From: CAVZLD01 sp964522605
GTDB taxonomy: Bacteria; Planctomycetota; Planctomycetia; Pirellulales; Pirellulaceae
Assembly: GCA_964522605.1 (NCBI GenBank)
Contig: CAZFWV010000217.1
Span: 1-11,923, forward strand
Direction of reading: 5' to 3'
Length of the DNA: 11,923 bases
Part shown: positions 1 through 7,091 of the stretch, piece by piece
How positions within the stretch are numbered: the stretch's first letter is position 1
Layout: every line of letters starts with the position of its first letter
The notes under the pieces: generated by a model
The model's input: the letters and a program-made list of their open reading frames with translations, nothing else
Database searches by the model: none
Told to the model about the DNA's origin: nothing
Program-made: the position numbers and the translations under genes

Positions 1-55
1 AACCCTGCCGCATGATCGAATTCGCTCCGCCCGACAAGAAACTCACCGTTAGCAG

Positions 56-72
56 CGCAGAGGGACGCAGAG
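56..72. repeat. short direct repeat, two CGCAGAG copies
   Basis: The heptamer CGCAGAG occurs at 56-62 and again at 66-72, ten bases apart, in the non-coding stretch downstream of the nanA stop codon. The rest of 1-137 shows no gene. Two copies this short may be chance. Confidence 0.3.
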
Positions 73-137
73 AAGAGTGATGGGCGGACGTGATTGGTGG
101 TGTACGAAATTGTTGCATGATGTTCGTGGATTTTGGG

Positions 138-1052
138 TTAGCGGAGCCAAGTGTCAAAGTATCCGGCGGCGTCGAGTCGAGTGCGCAAATCGGCCTGATC
201 TTCCGGGGAGAGATTTGTCAGTGGTGGTCGGACGGGCCCACAATCGACTCCCACCAGGGCCATGACGAACTTTGCGGCGGCCGGGAAACCGAATTCGGCG
301 AGTAGTTCGATCAGTTCCACACTCTGGCGCTGTAACGATTGTGCGGCGACCATGTTTCCGCGATGAAACTGGGCGATGATCTCTCGGGAAAGCGGTGCTG
401 CGAAATTGTAAGTACTCCCCACGGCACCTTGGGCACCCAGGCTGAATCCGGCCAGCAGGATTTCGTCGTAGCCGTTGAGAATCTCGAACCGCCTGTCTGC
501 CAGTTGGAGACACTTCTGCATCTGAATCAGGTCATTATCGGTGAACTTCACACCCGCCAGCGTTGGGATCCGCTCGATCGCATGCTGCAGAAAATCGGAA
601 ACCGGCAATTTCACGTGCGTCAGAGCCGGAATGTGATAGTAGTAGAAAGGCAGCTCGGTAGCAGCGCCGGCGATAGCTGCACAGAACTCGACGAGTGCCT
701 TGACGGTTGTCGGACGATGGTAAAAGGGCGCGAGTGCCGCGATCGCGTCGGCCCGGTGTTGCTGGGCATGGGCGGCGAGAAGACAGGCTTCCTGCAGACA
801 ATTGCTGCCGACGTGGATGATCACACGCAGCGGCATCTCACGGGCAGCCTGCGTCCAGTGCGTGATGAGGTCGCAACGTTCCTGGAACGTGAGTGAGAAG
901 GCTTCACCGGTCGAGCCTCCAACGAATACGCCGACCACTCCTCGATCGCATAGATACTGAGCTTGTTGCGGGATCACTCCCAGATTTAGACGGCCATCGG
1001 CGTGCATGGGGGTATGCGGTGCGGCGACCAAGCCCAACAAACGATCCGGCAT
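138..1052 (-). CDS. nanA: N-acetylneuraminate lyase (sialic acid aldolase), class I aldolase of the DapA/NanA family
   Basis: This 304-residue cytoplasmic enzyme is predicted to cleave N-acetylneuraminate to N-acetylmannosamine and pyruvate through a Schiff base on lysine. The GGSTGE pyruvate-binding motif is at residues 45-50, the catalytic tyrosine is Y139 in YHIPAL, and the Schiff-base lysine is K169 in GVKFT. NGYDEI and GSTYN downstream match the Asp, Glu and Ser that hold the sugar tail in E. coli NanA, which favours sialic acid lyase over dihydrodipicolinate synthase. Length agrees with E. coli NanA (297 aa). The ATG at 1052 is preferred over an upstream in-frame start at 1148 because GGAGA sits 8 nt before it and the family N-terminus begins there. 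No sialic acid transporter or kinase is visible beside it. Another 2-keto sugar acid aldolase remains possible. Confidence 0.88.
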   Translation of the reverse strand: MPDRLLGLVAAPHTPMHADGRLNLGVIPQQAQYLCDRGVVGVFVGGSTGEAFSLTFQERCDLITHWTQAAREMPLRVIIHVGSNCLQEACLLAAHAQQHRADAIAALAPFYHRPTTVKALVEFCAAIAGAATELPFYYYHIPALTHVKLPVSDFLQHAIERIPTLAGVKFTDNDLIQMQKCLQLADRRFEILNGYDEILLAGFSLGAQGAVGSTYNFAAPLSREIIAQFHRGNMVAAQSLQRQSVELIELLAEFGFPAAAKFVMALVGVDCGPVRPPLTNLSPEDQADLRTRLDAAGYFDTWLR

Positions 1053-1428
1053 AGAAAGTATCTCCAACGCACGGGCAGCAACGCTGCGGCGCGTTTCTGC
1101 GAATCCGCAATGGTTCTTTTCGTGTTCGGTTGCGCGATCGGCCGACACGATGGCTCGCGTACAGGAGCCACTTCTCGCGTCGTGATCGAGTCGCTCGCGA
1201 GAGCGTGATGGAACCGAACCATTGTGTCTTGAATTGGCGAGTCCGCCAATCCTGTTGAAACGAAAGAAACTCCGTAAACGTCAAAACTGCTCAAGTCGAC
1301 CGAGTCGCCATTCGATAACAAAGGCGGCTGCCCCGCGCCACGCGTCTGCCTGCACTGCATGCGCAGGCAGCGGAGCGACGGCGGGGATCGGCAGGACTTT
1401 TCGTGGATTCTGATGCGGAGAGATCGCC
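1053..1428. other. divergent intergenic region between nanA and the MORN-protein operon, with three small hairpins
   Basis: No convincing gene is present in these 376 bases. They must hold the promoters of both divergent units, but I could not pick out convincing -35/-10 pairs. Three perfect inverted repeats are visible. CGCTC/GAGCG lies at 1192-1205 with a 4-nt loop. ATTGGCG/CGCCAAT lies at 1233-1250 with a 4-nt loop. CTGCCTGC/GCAGGCAG lies at 1346-1370 with a 9-nt loop, about 47 nt before the Shine-Dalgarno of the next gene. They could be operators or mRNA leader structures. Confidence 0.5.
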
Positions 1429-2820
1429 ATGAATCGCCGCTGGGCGAACTTCGGTCGTGTCGCCATCGCACTGGTTTTGTGGGTAGTTGTCGCCGGTGTG
1501 TCGCGCGCGCAAAACGACGTGGATGTCTTTCCCGAGGACATCGAACTGCCGACGCTCGAGGAGGAGGGGCAGCCGGAACTGCCTCCGCCCGAGGAATTAC
1601 CACCGGGGCCGACAAACTCGACGGCACCACCGCTGGATGCTTCCATCACCGATTCCGCTCCCGCTCCGCCGCCGGAACGAGAAACCGACGCGCCGGCCGA
1701 TCAACCTCCTTTCCTTCCGAAGGAAAGTCCGGCGGAGGAGGAAGGCGAAGGAATCGTCGCCGGCCAGCCGAGTGTTGAACCGGAAGAGATCATTCGCGAA
1801 CGCTACCCGGATGGGAATGTGCGCATCGAGCGGGGCGTTCGCCAGGATGAGTTGCAGAATTATCTGAACCACGGTCCGTGGCGCATGTGGGATCCCGAGG
1901 GGCGACTGGTCGTCGAAGGCGCCTATCGGGATGGCCAACCCGATGGAGCTTGGGTTCGCTGGTATCAGGCCGAACAGGTGGAGCTGTTTTCCACTCCCCC
2001 GTTCAACCTGTTCGAAGGGGGCTACATATCTCGAGCTTCGTTCCGCGCGGGAAAATTGCACGGACACTGGATCATCACGGACTCGAATGATCGCAAGATC
2101 TGTGATTGGCTGTTCGCAGAAGGTCGGCGAGATGGCAAGTCGTTCTGGTGGTATCACAACGGCAACAAGATGCGCGAGATCAACTACGTCGACGGACAGG
2201 TTCACGGAGAGTTGCTGGAATGGGACGAGGGAGGCAGGTTGGTAACCCGCGTGCAGTATGAAGAAGGACGACGCCTCGATCAGACGATTCGCAACTACAA
2301 ATCGGGCCAGAAGCAGCTCGAAGGAATGGTTCTGCACGCACGCCTGATTATGAAACAACCGGATGACTGGTGGAAAACGAAGCTGGCGACTTACGTTCAG
2401 GAAGGAAAAGACCAGAAACATGGGGCATGGTCGGCGTGGTACGAAGACGGCAAGAAGAAATTCCAAGGGAGTTATGAATACGATCAGCCGACCGGGGATT
2501 TTGTTTGGTGGCATCCCAACGGCCAGAAGGCACTGGAGGGCACCTATCAGGACGGGAAGAAGAGCGGTACCTGGACCTGGTGGCACCCGAATGGTCAGAA
2601 ATCGATCGAAGGTCAGTTTCGCAGCGACGCGGCCACCGACCAATGGATCTGGTGGCACGAGAGCGGGAAGGTTGCTCAGCGGGTCGATTTTTCTGCAACG
2701 GGAGGGCAGATCGTCACGTTGCCCGAAGGTCGTCTGGACCTTGACGCCGAGGCCATGGGGCGTTCCATTATGCTCCATCAGCCGCGGAATTGGGGTGAAT
2801 CGCTAGGCGGGGGCGAGTGA
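1429..2820 (+). CDS. exported MORN_2 / YwqK-like repeat protein
   Basis: This 463-residue protein has a signal peptide at residues 1-27 (basic start, hydrophobic core at 11-23, likely cut after SRA). An acidic, proline-rich and probably disordered linker follows to about residue 120. The rest is a series of MORN-type repeats built on W-x-W-W/Y-H-x-N-G-x-K-x-x-E-G-x-Y-x-D-G. The clearest units lie near residues 148-172, 235-258, 331-352, 355-375 and 378-398. The family is sometimes labelled 'toxin-antitoxin system YwqK family antitoxin', but no toxin is adjacent. An extracytoplasmic structural or binding role is likely; ligand and function are unknown. The ATG has GGAGAG at 1417-1422, six bases upstream. 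It is the first gene of a tight operon, with pnp starting 7 nt after its stop. Confidence 0.85.
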   Translation: MNRRWANFGRVAIALVLWVVVAGVSRAQNDVDVFPEDIELPTLEEEGQPELPPPEELPPGPTNSTAPPLDASITDSAPAPPPERETDAPADQPPFLPKESPAEEEGEGIVAGQPSVEPEEIIRERYPDGNVRIERGVRQDELQNYLNHGPWRMWDPEGRLVVEGAYRDGQPDGAWVRWYQAEQVELFSTPPFNLFEGGYISRASFRAGKLHGHWIITDSNDRKICDWLFAEGRRDGKSFWWYHNGNKMREINYVDGQVHGELLEWDEGGRLVTRVQYEEGRRLDQTIRNYKSGQKQLEGMVLHARLIMKQPDDWWKTKLATYVQEGKDQKHGAWSAWYEDGKKKFQGSYEYDQPTGDFVWWHPNGQKALEGTYQDGKKSGTWTWWHPNGQKSIEGQFRSDAATDQWIWWHESGKVAQRVDFSATGGQIVTLPEGRLDLDAEAMGRSIMLHQPRNWGESLGGGE

Positions 2821-2827
2821 GGACAAC

Positions 2828-3649
2828 TTGAGGGACGAGTTGGAACAAGCCACCGCTGCCGTCCGCGCGCATTGGCGACAGAGGCCCCGCGCCGGCATCG
2901 TCCTTGGCACCGGTCTCGGCAGCTTCGCTCAGCAGATCCAGCTGGAAGCCCGGATCGATTACGCGCAGATCCCCCATTTTCCTCGTGCGACCGCCCTGGG
3001 GCATGCCGGACGCTTGCTATGCGGCACCGTGGCAGGACTTCCCATCGTGACGATGGAAGGTCGGCTCCATCCGTACGAGGGCTATTCGCTCGACGAGATC
3101 ACCCTGCCTATCCGCGTGATGCGGCAATTGGGGGCCGAATGGCTGATTCTGTCGAACGCAAGCGGAGGCCTCAATCCGCAGTTCGCCTCCGGCGATGTCG
3201 TCGTGATCCGGGATCACATCAACTTGCTTGGGTGCGCCCCCCATGTCGATTCGCCGCCCGCCTTGGAACGTGCGTCGGTCATTCCCCACGTGTCGCCCTA
3301 CGATCGGGAATTGAGTGAGCGAGCACTTGCGATTGCTCGCCGACAGGGGTTCACGGCCCACAACGGTGTCTACGCCGCCGTGTTGGGGCCGAACTACGAA
3401 ACGCGAGCCGAGTACCGCATGTTGCGCCACATCGGCGCCGATGTGGTGGGCATGTCAACCGTTCCCGAAGTCTTAGTCGCCGCCGAAGTGGGCCTCCGCG
3501 TCGTGGCGCTCTCGGTGGTCACGAACGTCTGTCGCCCGGATGAACTGCGCACGACGAGCGGCACCGAGGTCATTTCGGCGGCCGAGTCGACGGAACCAAA
3601 AATGCGTGCTATCGTGTGCGGTTTGTTGAACCAACTGGTGACTTCGTAG
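2828..3649 (+). CDS. purine nucleoside phosphorylase (low-molecular-mass, trimeric type)
   Basis: This 273-residue enzyme is predicted to phosphorolyse inosine, guanosine and their deoxy forms to free base and (deoxy)ribose-1-phosphate. Visible landmarks are the GTGLGS phosphate loop at residues 27-32, EGRLHPYEGY with H81, the NASGG segment near 110, GPNYET with E191 and VVTN with N233. They match human PNP H86, E201 and N243. The asparagine favours 6-oxopurines rather than methylthioadenosine phosphorylase activity. The start is TTG at 2828: the Shine-Dalgarno TGAGGA at 2818-2823 overlaps the TGA stop of the upstream gene, so translational coupling is likely. An alternative TTG lies at 2840. 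thyA follows after 15 nt. PunA or DeoD-like names could both be used, so I leave the symbol blank. Confidence 0.92.
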   Translation: MRDELEQATAAVRAHWRQRPRAGIVLGTGLGSFAQQIQLEARIDYAQIPHFPRATALGHAGRLLCGTVAGLPIVTMEGRLHPYEGYSLDEITLPIRVMRQLGAEWLILSNASGGLNPQFASGDVVVIRDHINLLGCAPHVDSPPALERASVIPHVSPYDRELSERALAIARRQGFTAHNGVYAAVLGPNYETRAEYRMLRHIGADVVGMSTVPEVLVAAEVGLRVVALSVVTNVCRPDELRTTSGTEVISAAESTEPKMRAIVCGLLNQLVTS

Positions 3650-3664
3650 GGCTGTAAGATTTCC

Positions 3665-4459
3665 ATGCGACAATATCTCGATCTGCTGAGCGCGATTCTC
3701 GAACGGGGGACACCCAAAGAAGATCGCACGGGGACGGGAACCCTCAGCTTGTTCGGCTATCAGATGCGGTTTGACTTGCGGAAGGGGTTCCCGCTGCTGA
3801 CGACGAAGAAGCTGCATCTCCGGTCAATCATCCATGAACTGTTGTGGTTCCTGGCGGGAGATACAAACGTTCGCTATTTGAACGAACGCAAAGTCAGTAT
3901 CTGGGATGAATGGGCGGATGCGCACGGTGAACTGGGGCCCATCTACGGACATCAGTGGCGCCACTGGACAACCTCCGAGGGGCCGCCCATCGATCAGATT
4001 CGTGAACTGATTGACCAGATCCGTGACAATCCCGATTCGCGACGGTTAATCGTCTGTGCCTGGAATGTGGGCGACCTGCCGCGAATGGCACTGCCGCCGT
4101 GTCATGTTCTCTTTCAATTCTACGTGGCCGAGGGTTGTCTCTCGTGCCAATTGTATCAGCGCAGTGCGGATGCGTTTCTTGGCGTGCCGTTTAATATCGC
4201 TTCCTATTCACTGCTGACGCAGATGGTTGCCCAAGTCACTGGTCTGGAGGCGGCGGAGTTCATTCACACATTCGGCGATGTCCACCTCTATCAGAATCAT
4301 CTCGAGCAAGCACAGACCCAGTTGCAGCGGCAACCTCGTCCGCTGCCTCGAATGCGGATCAATCCCAAGGTCCAATCGATTTTCGATTTTCGCTTTGAGG
4401 ACTTTCAGCTTGAGGGATACGATCCTTATCCGCACATTCCCGCACCCGTTGCCGTTTGA
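3665..4459 (+). CDS. thyA: thymidylate synthase
   Basis: This enzyme converts dUMP plus 5,10-methylene-tetrahydrofolate to dTMP and dihydrofolate in the cytoplasm. At 264 residues it has exactly the length of E. coli ThyA and aligns without visible gaps. R21 is in the EDRTGTGT loop, the catalytic cysteine is C146 in PPCHV, the DSRR arginines are R126 and R127, D169 is in RSADAF and N177 in VPFNIASYS. Start ATG at 3665 follows the pnp stop by 15 nt. The Shine-Dalgarno is weak, which fits coupled translation. Its product dihydrofolate is the substrate of the enzyme encoded 15 nt downstream (folA), so the two genes form one cycle. Confidence 0.98.
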   Translation: MRQYLDLLSAILERGTPKEDRTGTGTLSLFGYQMRFDLRKGFPLLTTKKLHLRSIIHELLWFLAGDTNVRYLNERKVSIWDEWADAHGELGPIYGHQWRHWTTSEGPPIDQIRELIDQIRDNPDSRRLIVCAWNVGDLPRMALPPCHVLFQFYVAEGCLSCQLYQRSADAFLGVPFNIASYSLLTQMVAQVTGLEAAEFIHTFGDVHLYQNHLEQAQTQLQRQPRPLPRMRINPKVQSIFDFRFEDFQLEGYDPYPHIPAPVAV

Positions 4460-4474
4460 CGCGGGAATCACAGC

Positions 4475-4966
4475 ATGAATGTTTCCTTGATTGTGGCTGT
4501 CTCGGAAAATGGAATCATTGGCCAGAAGGGACAACTTCCTTGGCGCCTGTCGCATGATTTGCGTCGTTTCAAGCGGTTGACGATGGGCCATCACCTGGTG
4601 ATGGGGCGTCGCACCTATGAATCGATCGGTCGTCCTCTGCCCGGACGAACTTCCATCGTGATCAGTCGAAATCCGCAATTCCGGGCAGCCGATGGTCTTG
4701 TCGCCCGAGATCTGGCCGAGGCCTTCAACATGGCCCGGGAGGATTCGGAAGTGTTTGTGATTGGAGGCCGCCAGATCTACGAATTGGCGCTGCCCCATGC
4801 GAGTCGCCTCTATTGGACGCACGTTCACGCCCGTGTCGAAGGCGATACGAGCTTTCCGGCGATCGATTGGAAGCAGTGGGAGCTCGTGGAGCAGGAATCG
4901 ATCGCTGCCGATGACAGAAACGAATATGCATCGACCTTTCGCCTCTATCAGCGAATGCGTGCGTGA
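4475..4966 (+). CDS. folA: dihydrofolate reductase
   Basis: This 163-residue NADPH-dependent enzyme reduces dihydrofolate to tetrahydrofolate, regenerating the cofactor consumed by ThyA. W23 and the catalytic acid D28 lie in LPWRLSHDL (E. coli W22, D27). The NADPH-binding GRRTYESIGRPLPGR segment follows at about 44-58. FVIGGRQIYEL near residue 95 and DTSFP near 115 are the other family signatures. Start ATG at 4475 has a modest GCGGGAA upstream and 15 nt separate it from thyA. It is the last gene of the operon; epmA converges on it with only 37 nt between the two stop codons. I see no convincing T-run terminator there. Confidence 0.97.
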   Translation: MNVSLIVAVSENGIIGQKGQLPWRLSHDLRRFKRLTMGHHLVMGRRTYESIGRPLPGRTSIVISRNPQFRAADGLVARDLAEAFNMAREDSEVFVIGGRQIYELALPHASRLYWTHVHARVEGDTSFPAIDWKQWELVEQESIAADDRNEYASTFRLYQRMRA

Positions 4967-5003
4967 TCGGCCCGTGGAGGTGCCGAGGATCAGACGGTTG
5001 GCA

Positions 5004-6026
5004 TCAGGCGCGATCGATGGGAAAGGGAATGACTTCGGCAAGTGATCGGACGCCAAGAGACAGCATGACGATGCGGTCCAGGCCCAGGGCGACTCCGGTG
5101 CAGGGGGGCAGACCATGCCGCATTGCGGCCAGCAACCGACTGTCTTCCGGTAACGGGTAACGACCATCCGCGACACGGTCCCGATTCGCCTGGGTGCTCC
5201 GCCGCTGCAACTCGTCCGCATCAAGCAGTTCGTGATACCCGTTGGCCAATTCCAACCCATCGACGTACAGCTCGAAGCGTTCGGCGACCGCGGAAGAGTC
5301 CGCCGTCGTCACGCGTGCCAGCGCCGCTTGGCTGGCCGGGTAATGATACACGATCGTCGGTCGCTCCCGGCCCAGATGGGGTTCCACGCATTCGGCCAGG
5401 AGCAAATTGAGCCATTCGTCGCGATCGTCCAATCGAAGGCTGTGAGGCCGCGGCACGTTGTGCTCTGCAGCAACGGAGGCGAGTTCTTCCGCTGTCGCTC
5501 GGTGCGGATCGATCCCCAGATGTTGCTGGAATGCCGCCGCATAACTGGTTAATTCCGCTTTCCCTCGCGCGAGAAGCTGTTCGCTCAGTTCGGACAAGAA
5601 GTCGATTCCTTGCCCCATCGTGTCACCGACGCGATACCATTCCACCAACGAAAACTCGGGATTGTGCCATCGTCCGGATTCCCCCCCACGAAAGGCGTGA
5701 GCGACCTGATAAATGGCTGTGGCGCCGGCGGCGAGCAGACGCTTCATCGCAAATTCGGGGGAGGTCTGCAGCCACATCGTGCGGCCCTTCTGCGGCGAAC
5801 GAGGGTCGTCAAAGAAGGTCACCGCCAGAGGATCCAAGTGGCGATCGACGACGATGTCGGCGGATAGCACCGGCGTGTCGACCTCCAGAAACTCATGCGC
5901 AGCGAAGAACTGACGCAGCACACCCAGCAGTTCGGAGCGACGGCGCAACGCATCCAACGTTGCCGTGGGAAAGAAGTCGACCTCGGGGTCGGAAGCACGA
6001 TGAGATGCGGGTTCGTGGCCGTTCAC
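5004..6026 (-). CDS. epmA: EF-P lysyl ligase EpmA (GenX/PoxA, LysRS-like class II synthetase)
   Basis: This enzyme activates (R)-beta-lysine with ATP and joins it to a conserved lysine of EF-P. It resembles the catalytic domain of class II lysyl-tRNA synthetase without the anticodon-binding domain. From the chosen GTG start it has 340 residues (E. coli EpmA 325). TSPE lies at 88-91, motif 2 FRGGESGRWHNPEF at about 112-125, the ELANGYHEL segment follows, and motif 3 GVALGLDRIVML with the AEVIPFPIDRA ending closes the protein. The start is uncertain. An in-frame TTG at 6125 would add 33 residues, but these would be encoded across a 7-bp tandem repeat and resemble no family sequence. The GTG at 6026 lacks a clear Shine-Dalgarno. 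It lies downstream of efp on the same strand, 154 nt from its stop. Confidence 0.93.
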   Translation of the reverse strand: MNGHEPASHRASDPEVDFFPTATLDALRRRSELLGVLRQFFAAHEFLEVDTPVLSADIVVDRHLDPLAVTFFDDPRSPQKGRTMWLQTSPEFAMKRLLAAGATAIYQVAHAFRGGESGRWHNPEFSLVEWYRVGDTMGQGIDFLSELSEQLLARGKAELTSYAAAFQQHLGIDPHRATAEELASVAAEHNVPRPHSLRLDDRDEWLNLLLAECVEPHLGRERPTIVYHYPASQAALARVTTADSSAVAERFELYVDGLELANGYHELLDADELQRRSTQANRDRVADGRYPLPEDSRLLAAMRHGLPPCTGVALGLDRIVMLSLGVRSLAEVIPFPIDRA

Positions 6027-6053
6027 GCAGTGCGGCGGGGTCGCGTGTAGTAA

Positions 6054-6081
6054 GGCTGTAGGCTGTAGCCTGCAGTCTGTA
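6054..6081. repeat. four tandem 7-bp repeats between efp and epmA
   Basis: Four consecutive heptamers read GGCTGTA, GGCTGTA, GCCTGCA and GTCTGTA on the plus strand. The first two are identical and the last two differ from them by two bases and one base. They lie upstream of the preferred epmA GTG start. A change in copy number here would shift a reading frame started at 6125, which argues that the epmA coding region begins downstream. Confidence 0.7.
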
Positions 6082-6106
6082 CGAGTCGCTTCCGTTGGTC
6101 GCTCAA

Positions 6107-6122
6107 TTTTTTGCGGAAAAAA
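6107..6122. repeat. A/T-rich inverted repeat in the efp-epmA gap
   Basis: TTTTTT, a GCGG spacer and AAAAAA form a perfect 6-bp palindrome inside a short AT-rich island (about 6098-6145) that stands out from the GC-rich surroundings. It could be part of an internal promoter for epmA or an mRNA processing site. The stem is too weak to be a convincing terminator. Confidence 0.4.
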
Positions 6123-6180
6123 CAACAGTTCTTACTTTTAACAGTGCAGAGTCCACTCGTCCCGATCGGATCGGCGGTGG

Positions 6181-6750
6181 CTACTCCTTCACTCGTTCCA
6201 CGTAGCTGCCGGTGCGGGTGTCAATCTTGATCAATTCACCCATGTTGATGAACGAGGGAGCCTGAATCTCGGCACCCGTTTCCACCTTGACCGGTTTGGT
6301 CACGTTGGTTGCCGTGTTGCCCTTTGCCCCCGGTTCGCAGTACTCGACCTTCAGCACGACGTGATTGGGCGGCGTCATCGTAATCGGATTGTTGTTGAAC
6401 AAGATCATCGAGCAGAGCATTCCCTCCTTGAGGTACTTCCAAGCATCGTCGACCTGCTCGGCCGACAACTCATACTGCTCGTACGAGGTATTATCCATGA
6501 ACACGAACGTATCACCCTGGCGATACAGGTACTGCGCTTCGATTTCGGTCACATCCGCCGCCTCAAGCGAGTCGCCGCCTTTGTAGGTGCGGTCGATGAC
6601 CGTGTTGCGGATCAGGTTGCGTAGGCGACATTTGTAGAGCGCATTTCCCTTACCCGGTTTGACGAAATTGCATTCGATCATCAAATACGGATCGCCGTCG
6701 ATCTGGACCTTCAGGCCCTTCCGAAATTCGCTAGTGTTGTAGGTTCCCAC
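6181..6750 (-). CDS. efp: translation elongation factor P
   Basis: EF-P enters the ribosome between the P and E sites and relieves stalling at consecutive prolines. The 189-residue length and three-domain plan match E. coli EF-P (188 aa). An N-terminal KOW-like domain carries the modification loop FVKPGKGNAL, with K34 at the position that E. coli EpmA modifies. The central OB domain includes ITMTPPNHV, and the C-terminal OB domain ends in IKIDTRTGSYVERVK. The start is GTG at 6750; only a weak GAG-containing Shine-Dalgarno precedes it. epmA follows on the same strand and epmB is divergent. The PGKG loop with a lysine rather than arginine, and the presence of both modifying enzymes, indicate a beta-lysylated EF-P. 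Confidence 0.97.
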   Translation of the reverse strand: MGTYNTSEFRKGLKVQIDGDPYLMIECNFVKPGKGNALYKCRLRNLIRNTVIDRTYKGGDSLEAADVTEIEAQYLYRQGDTFVFMDNTSYEQYELSAEQVDDAWKYLKEGMLCSMILFNNNPITMTPPNHVVLKVEYCEPGAKGNTATNVTKPVKVETGAEIQAPSFINMGELIKIDTRTGSYVERVKE

Positions 6751-6834
6751 GTTAAAATTCTCGTCCGAAACAAATACTCTGGGTTCAATGAGCTCCGCGC
6801 ACCAACACCAATCCTCGGGCTAAACCGTGACAAG

Positions 6835-6864
6835 AGCAGAAGGAGCTTCACTCCCGCTTCTGCT
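6835..6864. repeat. 8-bp inverted repeat in the efp/epmB divergent region
   Basis: AGCAGAAG at 6835-6842 and CTTCTGCT at 6857-6864 are exact inverted repeats separated by 14 nt. They overlap the candidate epmB promoter spacer, so they could be an operator or a leader hairpin for either divergent gene. Confidence 0.4.
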
Positions 6865-6876
6865 TCGAGGTATGAT
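6847..6876 (+). promoter_or_regulatory. candidate sigma-70 promoter for epmB
   Basis: TTCACT at 6847-6852 and TATGAT at 6871-6876 are separated by 18 nt and resemble -35/-10 elements. The -10 is a good match and the -35 is mediocre. It lies about 215 nt before the preferred epmB start, implying a long leader, or about 90 nt before the alternative ATG at 6966. Confidence 0.3.
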
Positions 6877-7091
6877 GTTCCGACATCGTTCTCCCGCATC
6901 GAATTGCCATTCCGCAGCGGTCGGTGGGCTTCCTGCGGACGGGTGGCCGGAGAACCAAGTCGCTTATGGTACCAATTCAAACCCGTGGGACAAAGTCGTC
7001 CCCAGGAGATTTGCGGGAAAAGCAAGCCTCCGCTTCGCTCGCGAGCTCCCTGGACCCGGTCCGCTCGGCGCGACCCAACGGATCCATCAAC

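Noticed and set aside
339..896. 185-codon plus-strand open frame
   Set aside because: It is antisense to nanA, which carries all its catalytic residues.
1597..2778. 393-codon minus-strand open frame
   Set aside because: It lies entirely antisense to the MORN-repeat gene, which has a signal peptide, repeats and a Shine-Dalgarno. The antisense product resembles nothing and arises from GC-rich codon structure.
1429..2820. toxin-antitoxin system, suggested by the YwqK family label
   Set aside because: No toxin gene is adjacent, and the protein is exported and heads a nucleotide operon. The label reflects a repeat family, not a role shown here.
4964..4992. possible terminator between folA and epmA
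   Set aside because: TGATCGGC can pair with GCC...GATCA only with a 3-nt bulge, and no T-run follows on either strand.
4208..5260. 350-codon minus-strand open frame
   Set aside because: It is antisense to thyA and folA and overlaps the end of epmA in another frame. All three are certain genes.
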